Assembly (NCBI RefSeq): GCF_017355875.1
Contig: NZ_JAFEWC010000003.1
Span: forward strand, 873,001-937,000
Length of the DNA: 64,000 nucleotides
Reading direction: 5' to 3'
Source: Aridibaculum aurantiacum
GTDB taxonomy: Bacteria > Bacteroidota > Bacteroidia > Chitinophagales > Chitinophagaceae
Under the pieces are notes generated by a model. It worked only from the letters and a program-made list of their open reading frames with translations. It had not been told where the DNA came from and did not search any database. This document shows positions 20,651 to 27,953 of the stretch, one piece after another. Within the stretch, counting starts at the first letter, position 1. Every line of letters begins with the position of its first letter. Position numbers and translations under genes: made by a program.

Positions 20651-21136
20651 TCATTCTATTTTGTCCTCTATTTTGGGAGCTTCTTTTCGTATGAGCCAAA
20701 TGGAAATACGCTGCAGTACAATCAGCACCACCAGCAGCGATAGTGCAGTCAGGAACAACAGCAAGTTGCTTCCATCGGCCTCGCGAAATGCAAAAGATAG
20801 TGCAGTAGAAACAGCGGGAGGATGCATCGCCTTTAGGAAAATCATTACAGCTATGGACAAGATCATGGCTATAGCAGCGGAATCATAACCAGACCCTGCT
20901 GCCAGGTAAACAACAAAGCCTAGCAGGGCAGCACTTGTCTGCGAAATGCTTAGCGTCTTTATATTGTTCATCTCGTGCCGTGGATCCAGGTAAATAAGAA
21001 ACGCGCTGGATGCCAGTGATGCAAACAGTAGGCGCTGGTGCGAAAATGATTCGATTAGCAATAACACAAGCACCACTGTAATTGTAGGTAAAAAGGCAAG
21101 TGCCAATTCTGTTTTTACATCATACCGCCACCTCAT
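20651..21136 (-). CDS. HPP-family integral membrane protein
   Basis: 161 residues from MRWRYDVKTELALAF. The frame stays open a further 60 codons upstream, but those codons are translated low-complexity DNA (repeated GCAAAAA words) and are excluded. About four or five membrane helices are predicted, with the family motif MHPPAVSTAL between the third and fourth and conserved polar DPRHEMNN after the second. HPP proteins in bacteria and plastids have been linked to nitrite transport; here the role is not otherwise supported. No operon partner. Confidence 0.8.
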   Translation of the reverse strand: MRWRYDVKTELALAFLPTITVVLVLLLIESFSHQRLLFASLASSAFLIYLDPRHEMNNIKTLSISQTSAALLGFVVYLAAGSGYDSAAIAMILSIAVMIFLKAMHPPAVSTALSFAFREADGSNLLLFLTALSLLVVLIVLQRISIWLIRKEAPKIEDKIE

Positions 21137-22235
21137 GTTTTTTTCTAAGGCAGGTAAAGGAATTATGCCAAATGGAGGGGAGGAATGTAAAATGAAAGGT
21201 GCAAATGAAAAATGTAAAATGTAAAATAAAAAGCAAAAAGCAAAAAGCAAAAAGCAAAAAGTATAAAGCAAAAAGCAAAAAGCAAAAGCATTCATGGATC
21301 GGTTGTAGCTGTTCAAGTATTTGCGAATTTCTTACTACTGACATTCCTGCATTACCAATCTAAAATCTTCAATTTTAAATCTTCAATTTGACCTCGTTCT
21401 TCGTATATCGTACTTCAATTGTTCTTGGTACTCCAGCCTCCTTCTTCGCCTTCCAAATCCGACATCCATAAATCAGAAATCTGCAATCTCCCTATGTGCC
21501 TCTTTGTGTCATTGCGCCTTAGTGGCTAAAAATTCAAAAGTCAAAATTCAAAAGTCAAAAGGGGAGGAAATGAAAAATGTAAAATGCAAAATGGAAACCG
21601 TTGTGCATCGTTGTGTCGTCGTGTCGTTGTGGTTCAAAAAGTTCAAAATTAAAAAGTCAAAAAAGAACCCACGCCCGGCCACAAATCCGACATCCCAAAA
21701 TCAGAAATTAGAAATCAGAAATTGTAAATCGTACTTCATATCTCGTACTTTATCAATCTTAAATCTGCAATCTTCAATCATAAATCACCTCTTCCTTTTC
21801 CTCTTGACTTCTCCACTCTTTCTTCGTATTTAGTCCGGTAATTACCGGACCAAACCAAACCAAGACCAACAGGGGAGACGAAGAAAACTATAGGCAGGTT
21901 TACATGAGGGCAGGAAAAGAATTATGGTTTTTACCACAGGTTTATGCTCCCGGTACTGACAAATGGGATGAAAACCTCCCTGAGGTGAAGGAATCGGTGC
22001 ATTCTGCATTTTTTATTTGATAGTCAAAGCTTTATATTGTGTTGGTGAAGAAGATGTAAGTGAGGTAAGCGAAGCTATAAATTGATTTTATGCTTGTAAC
22101 CTGCCGGCTTATTTTACATCGTTACCAATCAAGAATATTGGTAATGTTTCCTTTCAATGCAGAATGGGTAGAGAGGATCAAAAAAGTGCCGGGTGCCCGA
22201 TGGAGCAAGACCTTTACCCCGTTGAATTGATTGAT
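21137..22235. repeat. Long gene-free low-complexity stretch upstream of the integron region
   Basis: About 1.1 kb without a convincing gene. Positions 21190-21295 are AAAGTAAAAAGC/GCAAAAAGC words. Positions 21355-21500 and 21690-21785 are AATCTTCAATCTTAAATC and CCGACATCCxxAAATCAGAAATC words, and 21530-21665 is CAAAAGTCAAAATTC text. Position 21833 begins an 18-bp perfect palindrome. A 38-codon frame at about 21904-22020 (MRAGKELWFLPQVYAPGT...) is seen but not supported by any family. Confidence 0.55.
21833..21850. repeat. 18-bp perfect palindrome
   Basis: GTCCGGTAATTACCGGAC is fully self-complementary with no loop. It lies where the low-complexity text stops, about 385 bp before the GIY-YIG gene. 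Function unknown; it could be an operator or a remnant of an element end. Confidence 0.5.
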
Positions 22236-22503
22236 ATGTACTACTACGTGTACGTTTTACTTAGTGAAAAAGATAACCTATTGTATACAGGTTATACATC
22301 TGACCTGAGAAAGCGACTAGAATTACATAATGAAGGTAAAGTTCCTTCTACACAATTCAGACGTCCCTTAAGATTGATTTACTTTGAAGGATGTATTGAT
22401 CAACAAGATGAAACGCGGAGAGAAAAGTACCTGAAATCTGGCAACGGGAAGATTTATTTGAGAAACCGCCTTCGGAAGTTTTTCAATCCTACGGGGTGAA
22501 GGT
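22210..22503. repeat. Inverted repeat pair bracketing the GIY-YIG gene
   Basis: ACCTTTACCCCGT at 22210-22222 and ACGGGGTGAAGGT at 22491-22503 are complementary at 12 of 13 positions. The right copy overlaps the end of the reading frame. They may be ends of a small mobile unit or a transcript stem. Confidence 0.45.
22236..22499 (+). CDS. Small GIY-YIG nuclease (URI family)
   Basis: 87 residues from ATG 22236 (MYYYVYVLL); the frame is open 24 codons further upstream but family similarity begins here. It carries the whole catalytic core of a minimal GIY-YIG domain: YVYVLLSEKD, the LYTGYTSDLRKRLELHN segment (Y, G, T and catalytic R), and the C-terminal E in ETRREKYLKSGNGK. Such single-domain nucleases are common in Bacteroidota and behave like small mobile genes; their natural role is unknown. 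A 13-bp inverted repeat (22210-22222 and 22491-22503, 12/13 match) brackets the gene. It reads toward the recombinase gene 57 nt downstream. Confidence 0.85.
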   Translation: MYYYVYVLLSEKDNLLYTGYTSDLRKRLELHNEGKVPSTQFRRPLRLIYFEGCIDQQDETRREKYLKSGNGKIYLRNRLRKFFNPTG

Positions 22504-22556
22504 GGCATATACCGGATACGGCTGAAAACAGAGCGAGATGCAAGATACCTGCTAAT

Positions 22557-23492
22557 ATGATGGTTGAAGTAGCACCAGTAAGTGAGGCTGTATTGGTGGA
22601 GCCAGTAGTACAAACCTGTAAGTCTGCTTTAATATGTATAGCAGCTTGCAACCAGGAAGAACTGCAACACTTTACCGGATTTCTGCAGATGAAAGCTTAT
22701 AGCCCCAGCACTATAAAAACGTACAGGAATGAATTTGCACAACTTCTACAAAAGCTAGGAGAAATTCCTGTACAGGAGTTGAAGCCTGGAGACTTGCGGC
22801 GTTATTTTTTGTACTGTGTACAACAGGGGCTTTCAGAAAATACTCTTCACAGCCGTATTAATGCTTTGAAATTTTATTTTGAGCAGGTGCTTGGACGAGA
22901 GAAGTTTTTCTTTGAAGTGCCGCGGCCAAAAAAGCCAGTGCAACTTCCAAAGGTGGTAAGCAAAGAAGATATAGCCGCTATCATAAGGGCCATCACTAAT
23001 CTTAAGCATAGAACAATGATCATGCTTGCTTATGGTTGCGGATTACGAGTGAGTGAGATAACAGGTTTGCAAGCTGGTGATATTGATGGTAAAAGAAGGT
23101 TGTTGTGGGTAAAGCGGGGCAAAGGCAAAAAAGACAGGGTGGTAAGTTTAAGTCCTGCACTGCTGGTTATGCTGCGTGAATATTATAAGCAATACAAGCC
23201 GGCATTGTATCTTTTTGAAGGTGGTGTTGCAGGCAGTCGCTATAGTGTACGAAGCCTTGAAGCTATCATACAGGCTGCAAAAGAGCGGGCTGGAGTAAGA
23301 GCGGCTGGAAGCATGCACATGTTACGACACAGTTTTGCTACTCATTTGCTTGATAAGGGAACAGACGTTGTACTTATACAAAAGCTTTTAGGGCATGGTA
23401 ACATAAAAACAACCTTGCGTTATCTTCACGTTACCAACAAAGACCTGCTGCATATTTTAAGTCCAATAGAAGATATTAAGGAGCTATTATAA
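22557..23492 (+). CDS. Tyrosine site-specific recombinase, candidate integron integrase without the IntI-specific insertion
   Basis: 311 residues. A SAM-like N-terminal core-binding domain spans about 33-120 (FLQMKAYSPSTIKTYRNEF) and a catalytic domain about 130-295. All active-site residues are present: R164 (GLRVSEI), a Lys in GKGKKDR (K189/K191), H254-x2-R257 (HMLRHSFATHLL), H280 (LLGHGN) and nucleophile Y289 (RYLHV). The end LSPIEDI matches the SPL/IDxL tail of IntI and related recombinases. The Lys-to-HxxR distance is about 63 residues, as in XerC/D and shorter than in IntI1 (about 106), so the extra IntI helix region is absent. It lies directly upstream of the cassette array and in the same direction. 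The first ~30 residues look non-conserved. Confidence 0.85.
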   Translation: MMVEVAPVSEAVLVEPVVQTCKSALICIAACNQEELQHFTGFLQMKAYSPSTIKTYRNEFAQLLQKLGEIPVQELKPGDLRRYFLYCVQQGLSENTLHSRINALKFYFEQVLGREKFFFEVPRPKKPVQLPKVVSKEDIAAIIRAITNLKHRTMIMLAYGCGLRVSEITGLQAGDIDGKRRLLWVKRGKGKKDRVVSLSPALLVMLREYYKQYKPALYLFEGGVAGSRYSVRSLEAIIQAAKERAGVRAAGSMHMLRHSFATHLLDKGTDVVLIQKLLGHGNIKTTLRYLHVTNKDLLHILSPIEDIKELL

Positions 23493-23613
23493 GGTTGGCT
23501 AGTTGTATTGTCGCAACTACAAAATCATTGCATAAACCATCATAAGTAATTGAAACTCTGACTAACAATATTTTTTAATACATTGCGAACAATCGACAAT
23601 ACATACGTTATGC
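23493..23613 (+). other. Candidate attI region
   Basis: About 120 A/T-rich bases between the recombinase stop and the first cassette. The region ends in GTTATGC (23607-23613), the recombination core that begins cassette 1 at TTATGC. No second half of an attC arm is seen to the left, which distinguishes it from the later junctions. A promoter for the cassettes might lie here, but no clear TAnnTTTG element is visible. Confidence 0.55.
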
Positions 23614-23620
23614 GCCGCTT

Positions 23621-24028
23621 ATGGAACAGTCAATCTATCAAATAGAGTTTAAGGAGTTGCGTAAAGCATACCAAGAAGTAAAATTGTTTCTGGAACAAGA
23701 AACTGCTGGAGAAATTACTTCGGTGAAAAAGGATATTGAGGAAGACCTGCAAATTGCGGGTGATGATACGTACGAGTTGATAGAAAAGTTCGTAACCGTT
23801 TATAATCTCGATGCAAGTGGATTTGATGTTACACAACACTTTTTAAGTGAAGGTGAACAGTTTAATTCAAGCATAGCTCTCCTCCAGCTTATAAGCCTTC
23901 CTATTGTATTATTCACTTGGCTACTTAAAGTCTTGACGTTTGGAAAAGTTGACTATAACAAAGCGGTGGAATTGCCAGATATTTATAGGAAGACAATGGG
24001 TTTAACTTTTGGGGACATGGTGACATGA
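23621..24028 (+). CDS. Cassette 1: DUF1493-like small protein
   Basis: 135 residues. The segment from about residue 35, with IEEDLQIAGDDTYELIEKF and later LDASGFDVTQHFL, matches the pattern of DUF1493 proteins, small acidic acyl-carrier-like proteins of unknown function. A hydrophobic stretch (LPIVLFTWLLKVLTF, about 90-105) is followed by LTFGDMV at the end, the typical final motif of that family. It starts 8 nt after the core of the first junction. As the first cassette after attI it would be the most recently inserted and best expressed if the classical integron rule holds. Confidence 0.7.
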   Translation: MEQSIYQIEFKELRKAYQEVKLFLEQETAGEITSVKKDIEEDLQIAGDDTYELIEKFVTVYNLDASGFDVTQHFLSEGEQFNSSIALLQLISLPIVLFTWLLKVLTFGKVDYNKAVELPDIYRKTMGLTFGDMVT

Positions 24029-24085
24029 TACATTACCGGGAAATATAGCTTGAGAAAAGATGTTCGATTTGTCTTAACGAGAGGC

Positions 24086-24216
24086 GCATAACACAGGTTT
24101 GCCAAAATAGCGGCTAAGTACTAAAATCAACCACAAACCAATAATTAATCGAGAGAGGACAGCCAAGCAGTTGTATTTCAAATTCCGCTACTTCGGCAAG
24201 CCTTTTGACGTTGTGC
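24086..24216 (+). other. attC-1 (131 bp)
   Basis: Left box GCATAAC (24086-24092) and right core GTTGTGC (24210-24216). Inner arms AGGTTTGCC...TAGCGG and CCGCTA...GGCAAGCCTTT are complementary. The extended left box GGCGCATAAC is the exact reverse complement of the first bases of cassette 1, GTTATGCGCC. Confidence 0.85.
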
Positions 24217-24256
24217 GCCACTTATGGAAACAGTCTTCTACAGCATCTTATAACCA

Positions 24257-24793
24257 ATGAAATTCACGACAGCCATATTTAGATTTATCCTTTTTGTTTG
24301 TCTGTCATTTCTATCTGCCAAAGGAATTGCACAATTGCAAGAAAGAAAGGTTATACAGCTTTATGATTATGACAGCACTATCTGTTTTGAAAGGGTTATT
24401 GACAAGAATTATGAGGATACTTCAAAAGGTTATTATCGTTTCTTCTCGAGGACGAAAGAACCCTTTCCTATTCAAGTATTTTTTGATGAAAAAAATCTGT
24501 CAATCAGAAGCTTTGAAGACTTGATGAAGTTGTATAAAAGAGAAATTGATAGCACCACCTTCATCGTTTGTTACTTGGTAGCTGACAGTTCAATGAATTA
24601 TCAAGAGCAAATATTTTTGTACATTAAGGACTTGTCATGTTTAGCTGAGTATAGGCGGAGAATAAAGTTAGACAAGGCTTTACATACTTATCTTAACAAG
24701 AGGTTTAACTTGGCAAACCATTCAGAACCTTTTGTATATATAAAAGAATGGAAGTGCAGCACAACATCACTATGGTCAACGTTTGGAGACTAA
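24257..24793 (+). CDS. Cassette 2: secreted protein of unknown function
   Basis: 178 residues with an N-terminal signal peptide (about 1-25, FRFILFVCLSFLSAKGIAQ). The mature part is a mixed alpha/beta domain with many charged residues, and I recognise no family or catalytic motif. Probably periplasmic. It begins about 40 nt after its junction, and its stop lies 7 nt before the left box of its own attC, the tight fit typical of cassette genes. Confidence 0.6.
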   Translation: MKFTTAIFRFILFVCLSFLSAKGIAQLQERKVIQLYDYDSTICFERVIDKNYEDTSKGYYRFFSRTKEPFPIQVFFDEKNLSIRSFEDLMKLYKREIDSTTFIVCYLVADSSMNYQEQIFLYIKDLSCLAEYRRRIKLDKALHTYLNKRFNLANHSEPFVYIKEWKCSTTSLWSTFGD

Positions 24794-24799
24794 AGCGGC

Positions 24800-24934
24800 G
24801 CACAACATTCATGTTTATGTAATACTGGCGGAAGAACACAAACTAATCTTTTCTATCTTTAATCATCATCAACAAGTTTATGAAGCATTAGTATTTCAAA
24901 TATCAGTACTACATAGACATGTTCAACGTTGGGC
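24800..24934 (+). other. attC-2 (135 bp, family A)
   Basis: Left box GCACAAC and right core GTTGGGC. GGCGCACAAC complements the start of cassette 2, GTTGTGCGCC. Arms CATGTTTATGTAATACTG and CAGTACTACATAGACATG form the long stem shared by family A sites. Confidence 0.88.
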
Positions 24935-24971
24935 GTAAGCTTAACTGACTATACATAAATGCCTTGAAACA

Positions 24972-25535
24972 TTGAAGACTATTAAAATTATTCTCCCTCT
25001 TTTTTTATTGACTGCTTGTATTCAGACAACTATATTAAAAAATGGGTATCAAAGAGCAGCAACAAATCCGAAGGTCTATAAAAACAGAATATACTTTGAC
25101 AAATCAATCTTAATTCAAATTGACACTTCGGTTATTTATGAGGAGTATAATACCTCTTTTTATGTTGGTGATAAACCCATAAATGTTCTATCAAGACTGA
25201 ATAATCAAGACCCAAGAACTACTTACGCAGCTTATAGATTTTATGGAAATGGGTGTTTCAGCCTATTTCATTTAGACAGAGAAAAGCAGATACTAAGTAA
25301 GGAAATGTTCGACCCTACTTTCACAGGTTGGAGAGGTGTTCTATATAGTCAAGATGGCAAAATAAAAGGAGATTTGATAACACAAGTTTCAGGAGGGGGA
25401 GCAATTGGAGTGGTTTCGGAAACTTTCCAATTTAGAGGTGACACACTTTTTGTTCACGCAAAAAATCGGTGGGACTATATCTTTATAAAAAGAAAAATCC
25501 CCTATGAATTATTAAACTTTCACGCAGAGTGGTAG
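24972..25535 (+). CDS. Cassette 3: lipoprotein of unknown function (TTG start)
   Basis: 187 residues. The start is TTG at 24972 in the context CATTGAAGAC; no in-frame ATG precedes it, and the signal peptide with lipobox (FLLTAC, Cys at about 16) begins right there. The mature part is beta-rich, with a GNGCFSLFHLDREKQ segment and a later GGGAIGVVSETFQFRGDTL. No family recognised. It probably sits in the inner leaflet of the outer membrane. Its stop lies 9 nt before its attC. Confidence 0.6.
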   Translation: MKTIKIILPLFLLTACIQTTILKNGYQRAATNPKVYKNRIYFDKSILIQIDTSVIYEEYNTSFYVGDKPINVLSRLNNQDPRTTYAAYRFYGNGCFSLFHLDREKQILSKEMFDPTFTGWRGVLYSQDGKIKGDLITQVSGGGAIGVVSETFQFRGDTLFVHAKNRWDYIFIKRKIPYELLNFHAEW

Positions 25536-25544
25536 AAAGCCTAC

Positions 25545-25679
25545 GCCCAACATGCATGTTTATGTAATACAGGCGGAAGAACATAATCCAATCTTTTCTA
25601 TCTTTAATTATCATCAACAAGTTTATGGAGCTGTGGTATTTCAAATGCCAGTACTACATAAACATGTTCAACGTTGTGT
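25545..25679 (+). other. attC-3 (135 bp, family A)
   Basis: Left box GCCCAAC and right core GTTGTGT. TACGCCCAAC complements the start of cassette 3, GTTGGGCGTA. Nearly identical inner sequence to attC-2 and attC-4. Confidence 0.88.
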
Positions 25680-25696
25680 GCAATATTGAAAACTTT

Positions 25697-26041
25697 ATGA
25701 GTCCTAAGAGTTTCATATTAATCTTATTTATCGTGATAGTCTTTATATGGTTCATGACTGTTGGAAAGGTTACACAAAAAGAAATTGAAGACTTACGAAA
25801 AAGAGAAGTAAAAGGTAGTATTTCGAGAATGTTCAAAAAAGAGACAGATAAAAACTATACTGTTATATTTTCAAATGGTACTGACTTTGACCTTCCATTC
25901 AGTGCTCCAACTGACGGAATTGAGCCAGGGGATTCCATGTTTAAAGCTGCAAATTCCCTTGACTACATTTTCTTTAAAGGCGGGAAAGTAGATGATACAA
26001 TAGTTTATCGGGGGACATTAAACGGAAATTATAGACCGTGA
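25697..26041 (+). CDS. Cassette 4: small membrane-anchored protein of unknown function
   Basis: 114 residues from ATG 25697 (MSPKSFILILF). One N-terminal membrane helix (about 4-21) is followed by a soluble domain with basic patches. No family recognised. The same frame stays open upstream through the right arm of attC-3, starting at ATG 25625, so a longer product of 138 residues is possible. The internal start is preferred because the membrane segment starts there and the upstream codons belong to the recombination site. Confidence 0.6.
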   Translation: MSPKSFILILFIVIVFIWFMTVGKVTQKEIEDLRKREVKGSISRMFKKETDKNYTVIFSNGTDFDLPFSAPTDGIEPGDSMFKAANSLDYIFFKGGKVDDTIVYRGTLNGNYRP

Positions 26042-26057
26042 CGGTCGTAAATACTGC

Positions 26058-26192
26058 ACACAACATGCATGTTTATGTAATACTGGCCGAAGAACATAAA
26101 CCAATCTTTTCTATCTTCATTCATCATCCGCAAGTTTATGAAGCAACAGTATTTCAAATACCAGTACTACATAAACATGTGTAACGTTGCAA
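26058..26192 (+). other. attC-4 (135 bp, family A)
   Basis: Left box ACACAAC and right core GTTGCAA. GCACACAAC complements the start of cassette 4, GTTGTGTGC. Confidence 0.88.
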
Positions 26193-26225
26193 GCAATATT
26201 ATTCATACACTACCAAAACTATATT

Positions 26226-27161
26226 ATGCAAACAATACCTAAGACATATTATCCCCCAAGAAATTGGCAAGACTTTGAAAACCTAATTCTTGACGTAGCT
26301 AAATATAAGATTGAAGGTGATTTTGACAAATACGGAAGAGAAGGTCAAAGCCAAAATGGAGTTGACATTTGGGGGCGAGATAAACAGTATAGGTCAATAG
26401 GGGTTCAATGCAAATATAAAAAGCGTTCCTCTGCAACAACAAAGAAATTAACGACTGAAATCACCAAAACTACAATCGATAGTGAAATTTTAAACGCTGA
26501 AGCTTTCAAAATAAACCTTGACAAATTTATTATTTCGACTACCACATTTAGAGACGCCAATCTGCAAAATCACCTAATCGATGTTAATGACGACAGACAT
26601 AAGCAAAGTAAGTTTCAAGTTGAAATTTGGTTTTGGGAGACTATCGAAGAAGAAATAAGTAGACATACGGAAATTGCCTACTTATATTATACTGAAGTTC
26701 TTAAAAGTTTAAATTTATACAACAGAGACGTTCACATAATATCATTGCTCTATAAATCTTTATTTCGACCAGCATTTACAACACGGTTTAATTGTGAGAA
26801 TGATTGTGGCAATTTTATTCAAGCCATATCAGATAGTCAACAAGCTTTCATTACCGGTAAGCTGTACGACCGGCAGAACACGCTAATTGGAAGCTCTTTC
26901 AGTTCAGAAAACTTTTCAAGTGCATCCCTAAGAGACGGCGCTAAAGAAATAATCAAAATGTTGCAAGAGATAAGAGACTATACAACTCTGCAACTTGCAC
27001 AAGGAGAAATAATACAAGGACAAGACTTCATTCGTATTCCAAATGATGGAAAGCTTGGTATATCAGACACACTGAATAAAAGAAGAACTGAAGTTTTTAA
27101 AACCTTCAATGCTATGAACAAAGAAGTAGGAACACCTGAATTGGAAATCACCTTGACTTAA
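26226..27161 (+). CDS. Cassette 5: PD-(D/E)XK nuclease-like protein, possible defence cargo
   Basis: 311 residues from ATG 26226 (MQTIPKTYYPP); the frame's upstream TTG lies in the recombination core. The N-terminal ~130 residues show the restriction-endonuclease-like pattern: an early acidic helix (WQDFENLILDV), then GVDIWG with the catalytic Asp, and about 15 residues later VQCKYKK (the Q-x-K half). Beta strands and an FIISTTTFRD segment follow. The C-terminal half (about 160-311) is helical and unassigned. It is probably cytoplasmic and acts on DNA; Mrr-like or effector-nuclease proteins share this layout. It is the largest cassette and the clearest enzyme among the cargo. Confidence 0.6.
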   Translation: MQTIPKTYYPPRNWQDFENLILDVAKYKIEGDFDKYGREGQSQNGVDIWGRDKQYRSIGVQCKYKKRSSATTKKLTTEITKTTIDSEILNAEAFKINLDKFIISTTTFRDANLQNHLIDVNDDRHKQSKFQVEIWFWETIEEEISRHTEIAYLYYTEVLKSLNLYNRDVHIISLLYKSLFRPAFTTRFNCENDCGNFIQAISDSQQAFITGKLYDRQNTLIGSSFSSENFSSASLRDGAKEIIKMLQEIRDYTTLQLAQGEIIQGQDFIRIPNDGKLGISDTLNKRRTEVFKTFNAMNKEVGTPELEITLT

Positions 27162-27171
27162 ACAATACTGC

Positions 27172-27370
27172 TTGCAACAATCGTATTTGTGCAAGTGTGG
27201 CTGAATGTTGACAGCTTCGGCTGTAGTTCATTACTCTGCTTCAGTTTCGGCGGAAGAATATCTATTTAGCTGTAGTAAGTAATCATCAACAGCAGTATCT
27301 TTAACCAGGCATTTGTTCGGGCTGGTGTTCCTTGAACACCACCCCTGCACAAATACGTCTAACGTTAGGC
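27172..27370 (+). other. attC-5 (199 bp, family B)
   Basis: Left box TTGCAAC and right core GTTAGGC. GCTTGCAAC complements the start of cassette 5. Outer arms CGTATTTGTGCAAGTG and CCTGCACAAATACG pair; the interior is longer than in family A and includes its own palindromic segment AGCTTCGGCT. Confidence 0.85.
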
Positions 27371-27403
27371 GTGATTTTTAAACCAAATTCTTAACCTTAA
27401 TCA

Positions 27404-27805
27404 TTGAAGTATAAATTTTTTGGCTTTTCATTAGTTGTCTTCGTTTTCTTTATGCTGTATATCTGGCTTAAACCACAAAAAGGTATCGATGCAGGCATAT
27501 TGGAAGGTGAAAGAATTGACAGTATCGTTATTAGTAAATCTCAGCAGAACTATACAATCACTTCTCCTGAAGTCATAGATAGTATTTCAGCTTTGCTTGG
27601 TCAAGCTCCTAAGTTTAGAAATATGGACAGGCAAAATATCAATACAGGATTTTACGATTTGAGGTTTTACAAAAAGGAAAGTAAAGAACCTGAAGACCTT
27701 AGAGTGCTCTTTAACTACTACCATGGTATAGTAATAAGAGCTAATGACTTATATTACCAAGGGGACAGTTTAAACAAAAAGATAATCAGCCTTATCGGGA
27801 AATAA
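27404..27805 (+). CDS. Cassette 6: small membrane-anchored or secreted protein (TTG start)
   Basis: 133 residues from TTG 27404, in the same CATTGAAG context as the cassette 3 start; no in-frame ATG fits. A single N-terminal hydrophobic helix (about 5-22, FGFSLVVFVFFMLYIWL) is followed by a soluble alpha/beta domain (INTGFYDLRFYKKES, VLFNYYHGIVI). No family recognised. Probably faces the periplasm. Stop lies 5 nt before its attC left box. Confidence 0.55.
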   Translation: MKYKFFGFSLVVFVFFMLYIWLKPQKGIDAGILEGERIDSIVISKSQQNYTITSPEVIDSISALLGQAPKFRNMDRQNINTGFYDLRFYKKESKEPEDLRVLFNYYHGIVIRANDLYYQGDSLNKKIISLIGK

Positions 27806-27810
27806 ACCAC

Positions 27811-27945
27811 GCCTAACATGCATGTTTATGTAATACTGGCGGCAGAACATAAATCGATACTCCTTATCTTTAATCATCATCAACCATTTTATGAAGCATC
27901 GGTATTTCAAATACCAGCACTACATAAACATGTTCTACGTTGTAG
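27811..27945 (+). other. attC-6 (135 bp, family A)
   Basis: Left box GCCTAAC and right core GTTGTAG. CACGCCTAAC is the exact 10-nt reverse complement of the start of cassette 6, GTTAGGCGTG. Confidence 0.88.
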
Positions 27946-27953
27946 GCAACTTT

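Noticed and set aside
21137-21344. N-terminal extension of the HPP protein (poly-FCFLLFAF text) as real membrane helices
   Set aside because: It is the translation of GCAAAAA low-complexity DNA; family similarity starts at MRWRYDVKTEL.
22100-22240. Possible tRNA remnant as integration site before the GIY-YIG gene
   Set aside because: No cloverleaf or T-loop sequence could be assembled from the stretch.
22610-22665. Imperfect inverted repeat (CTGTAAGTCTGC / GCAGCTTGCAAC) at the recombinase 5' end, considered as an attC arm
   Set aside because: It lies inside the reading frame, lacks a GTTRRRY core and has several mismatches.
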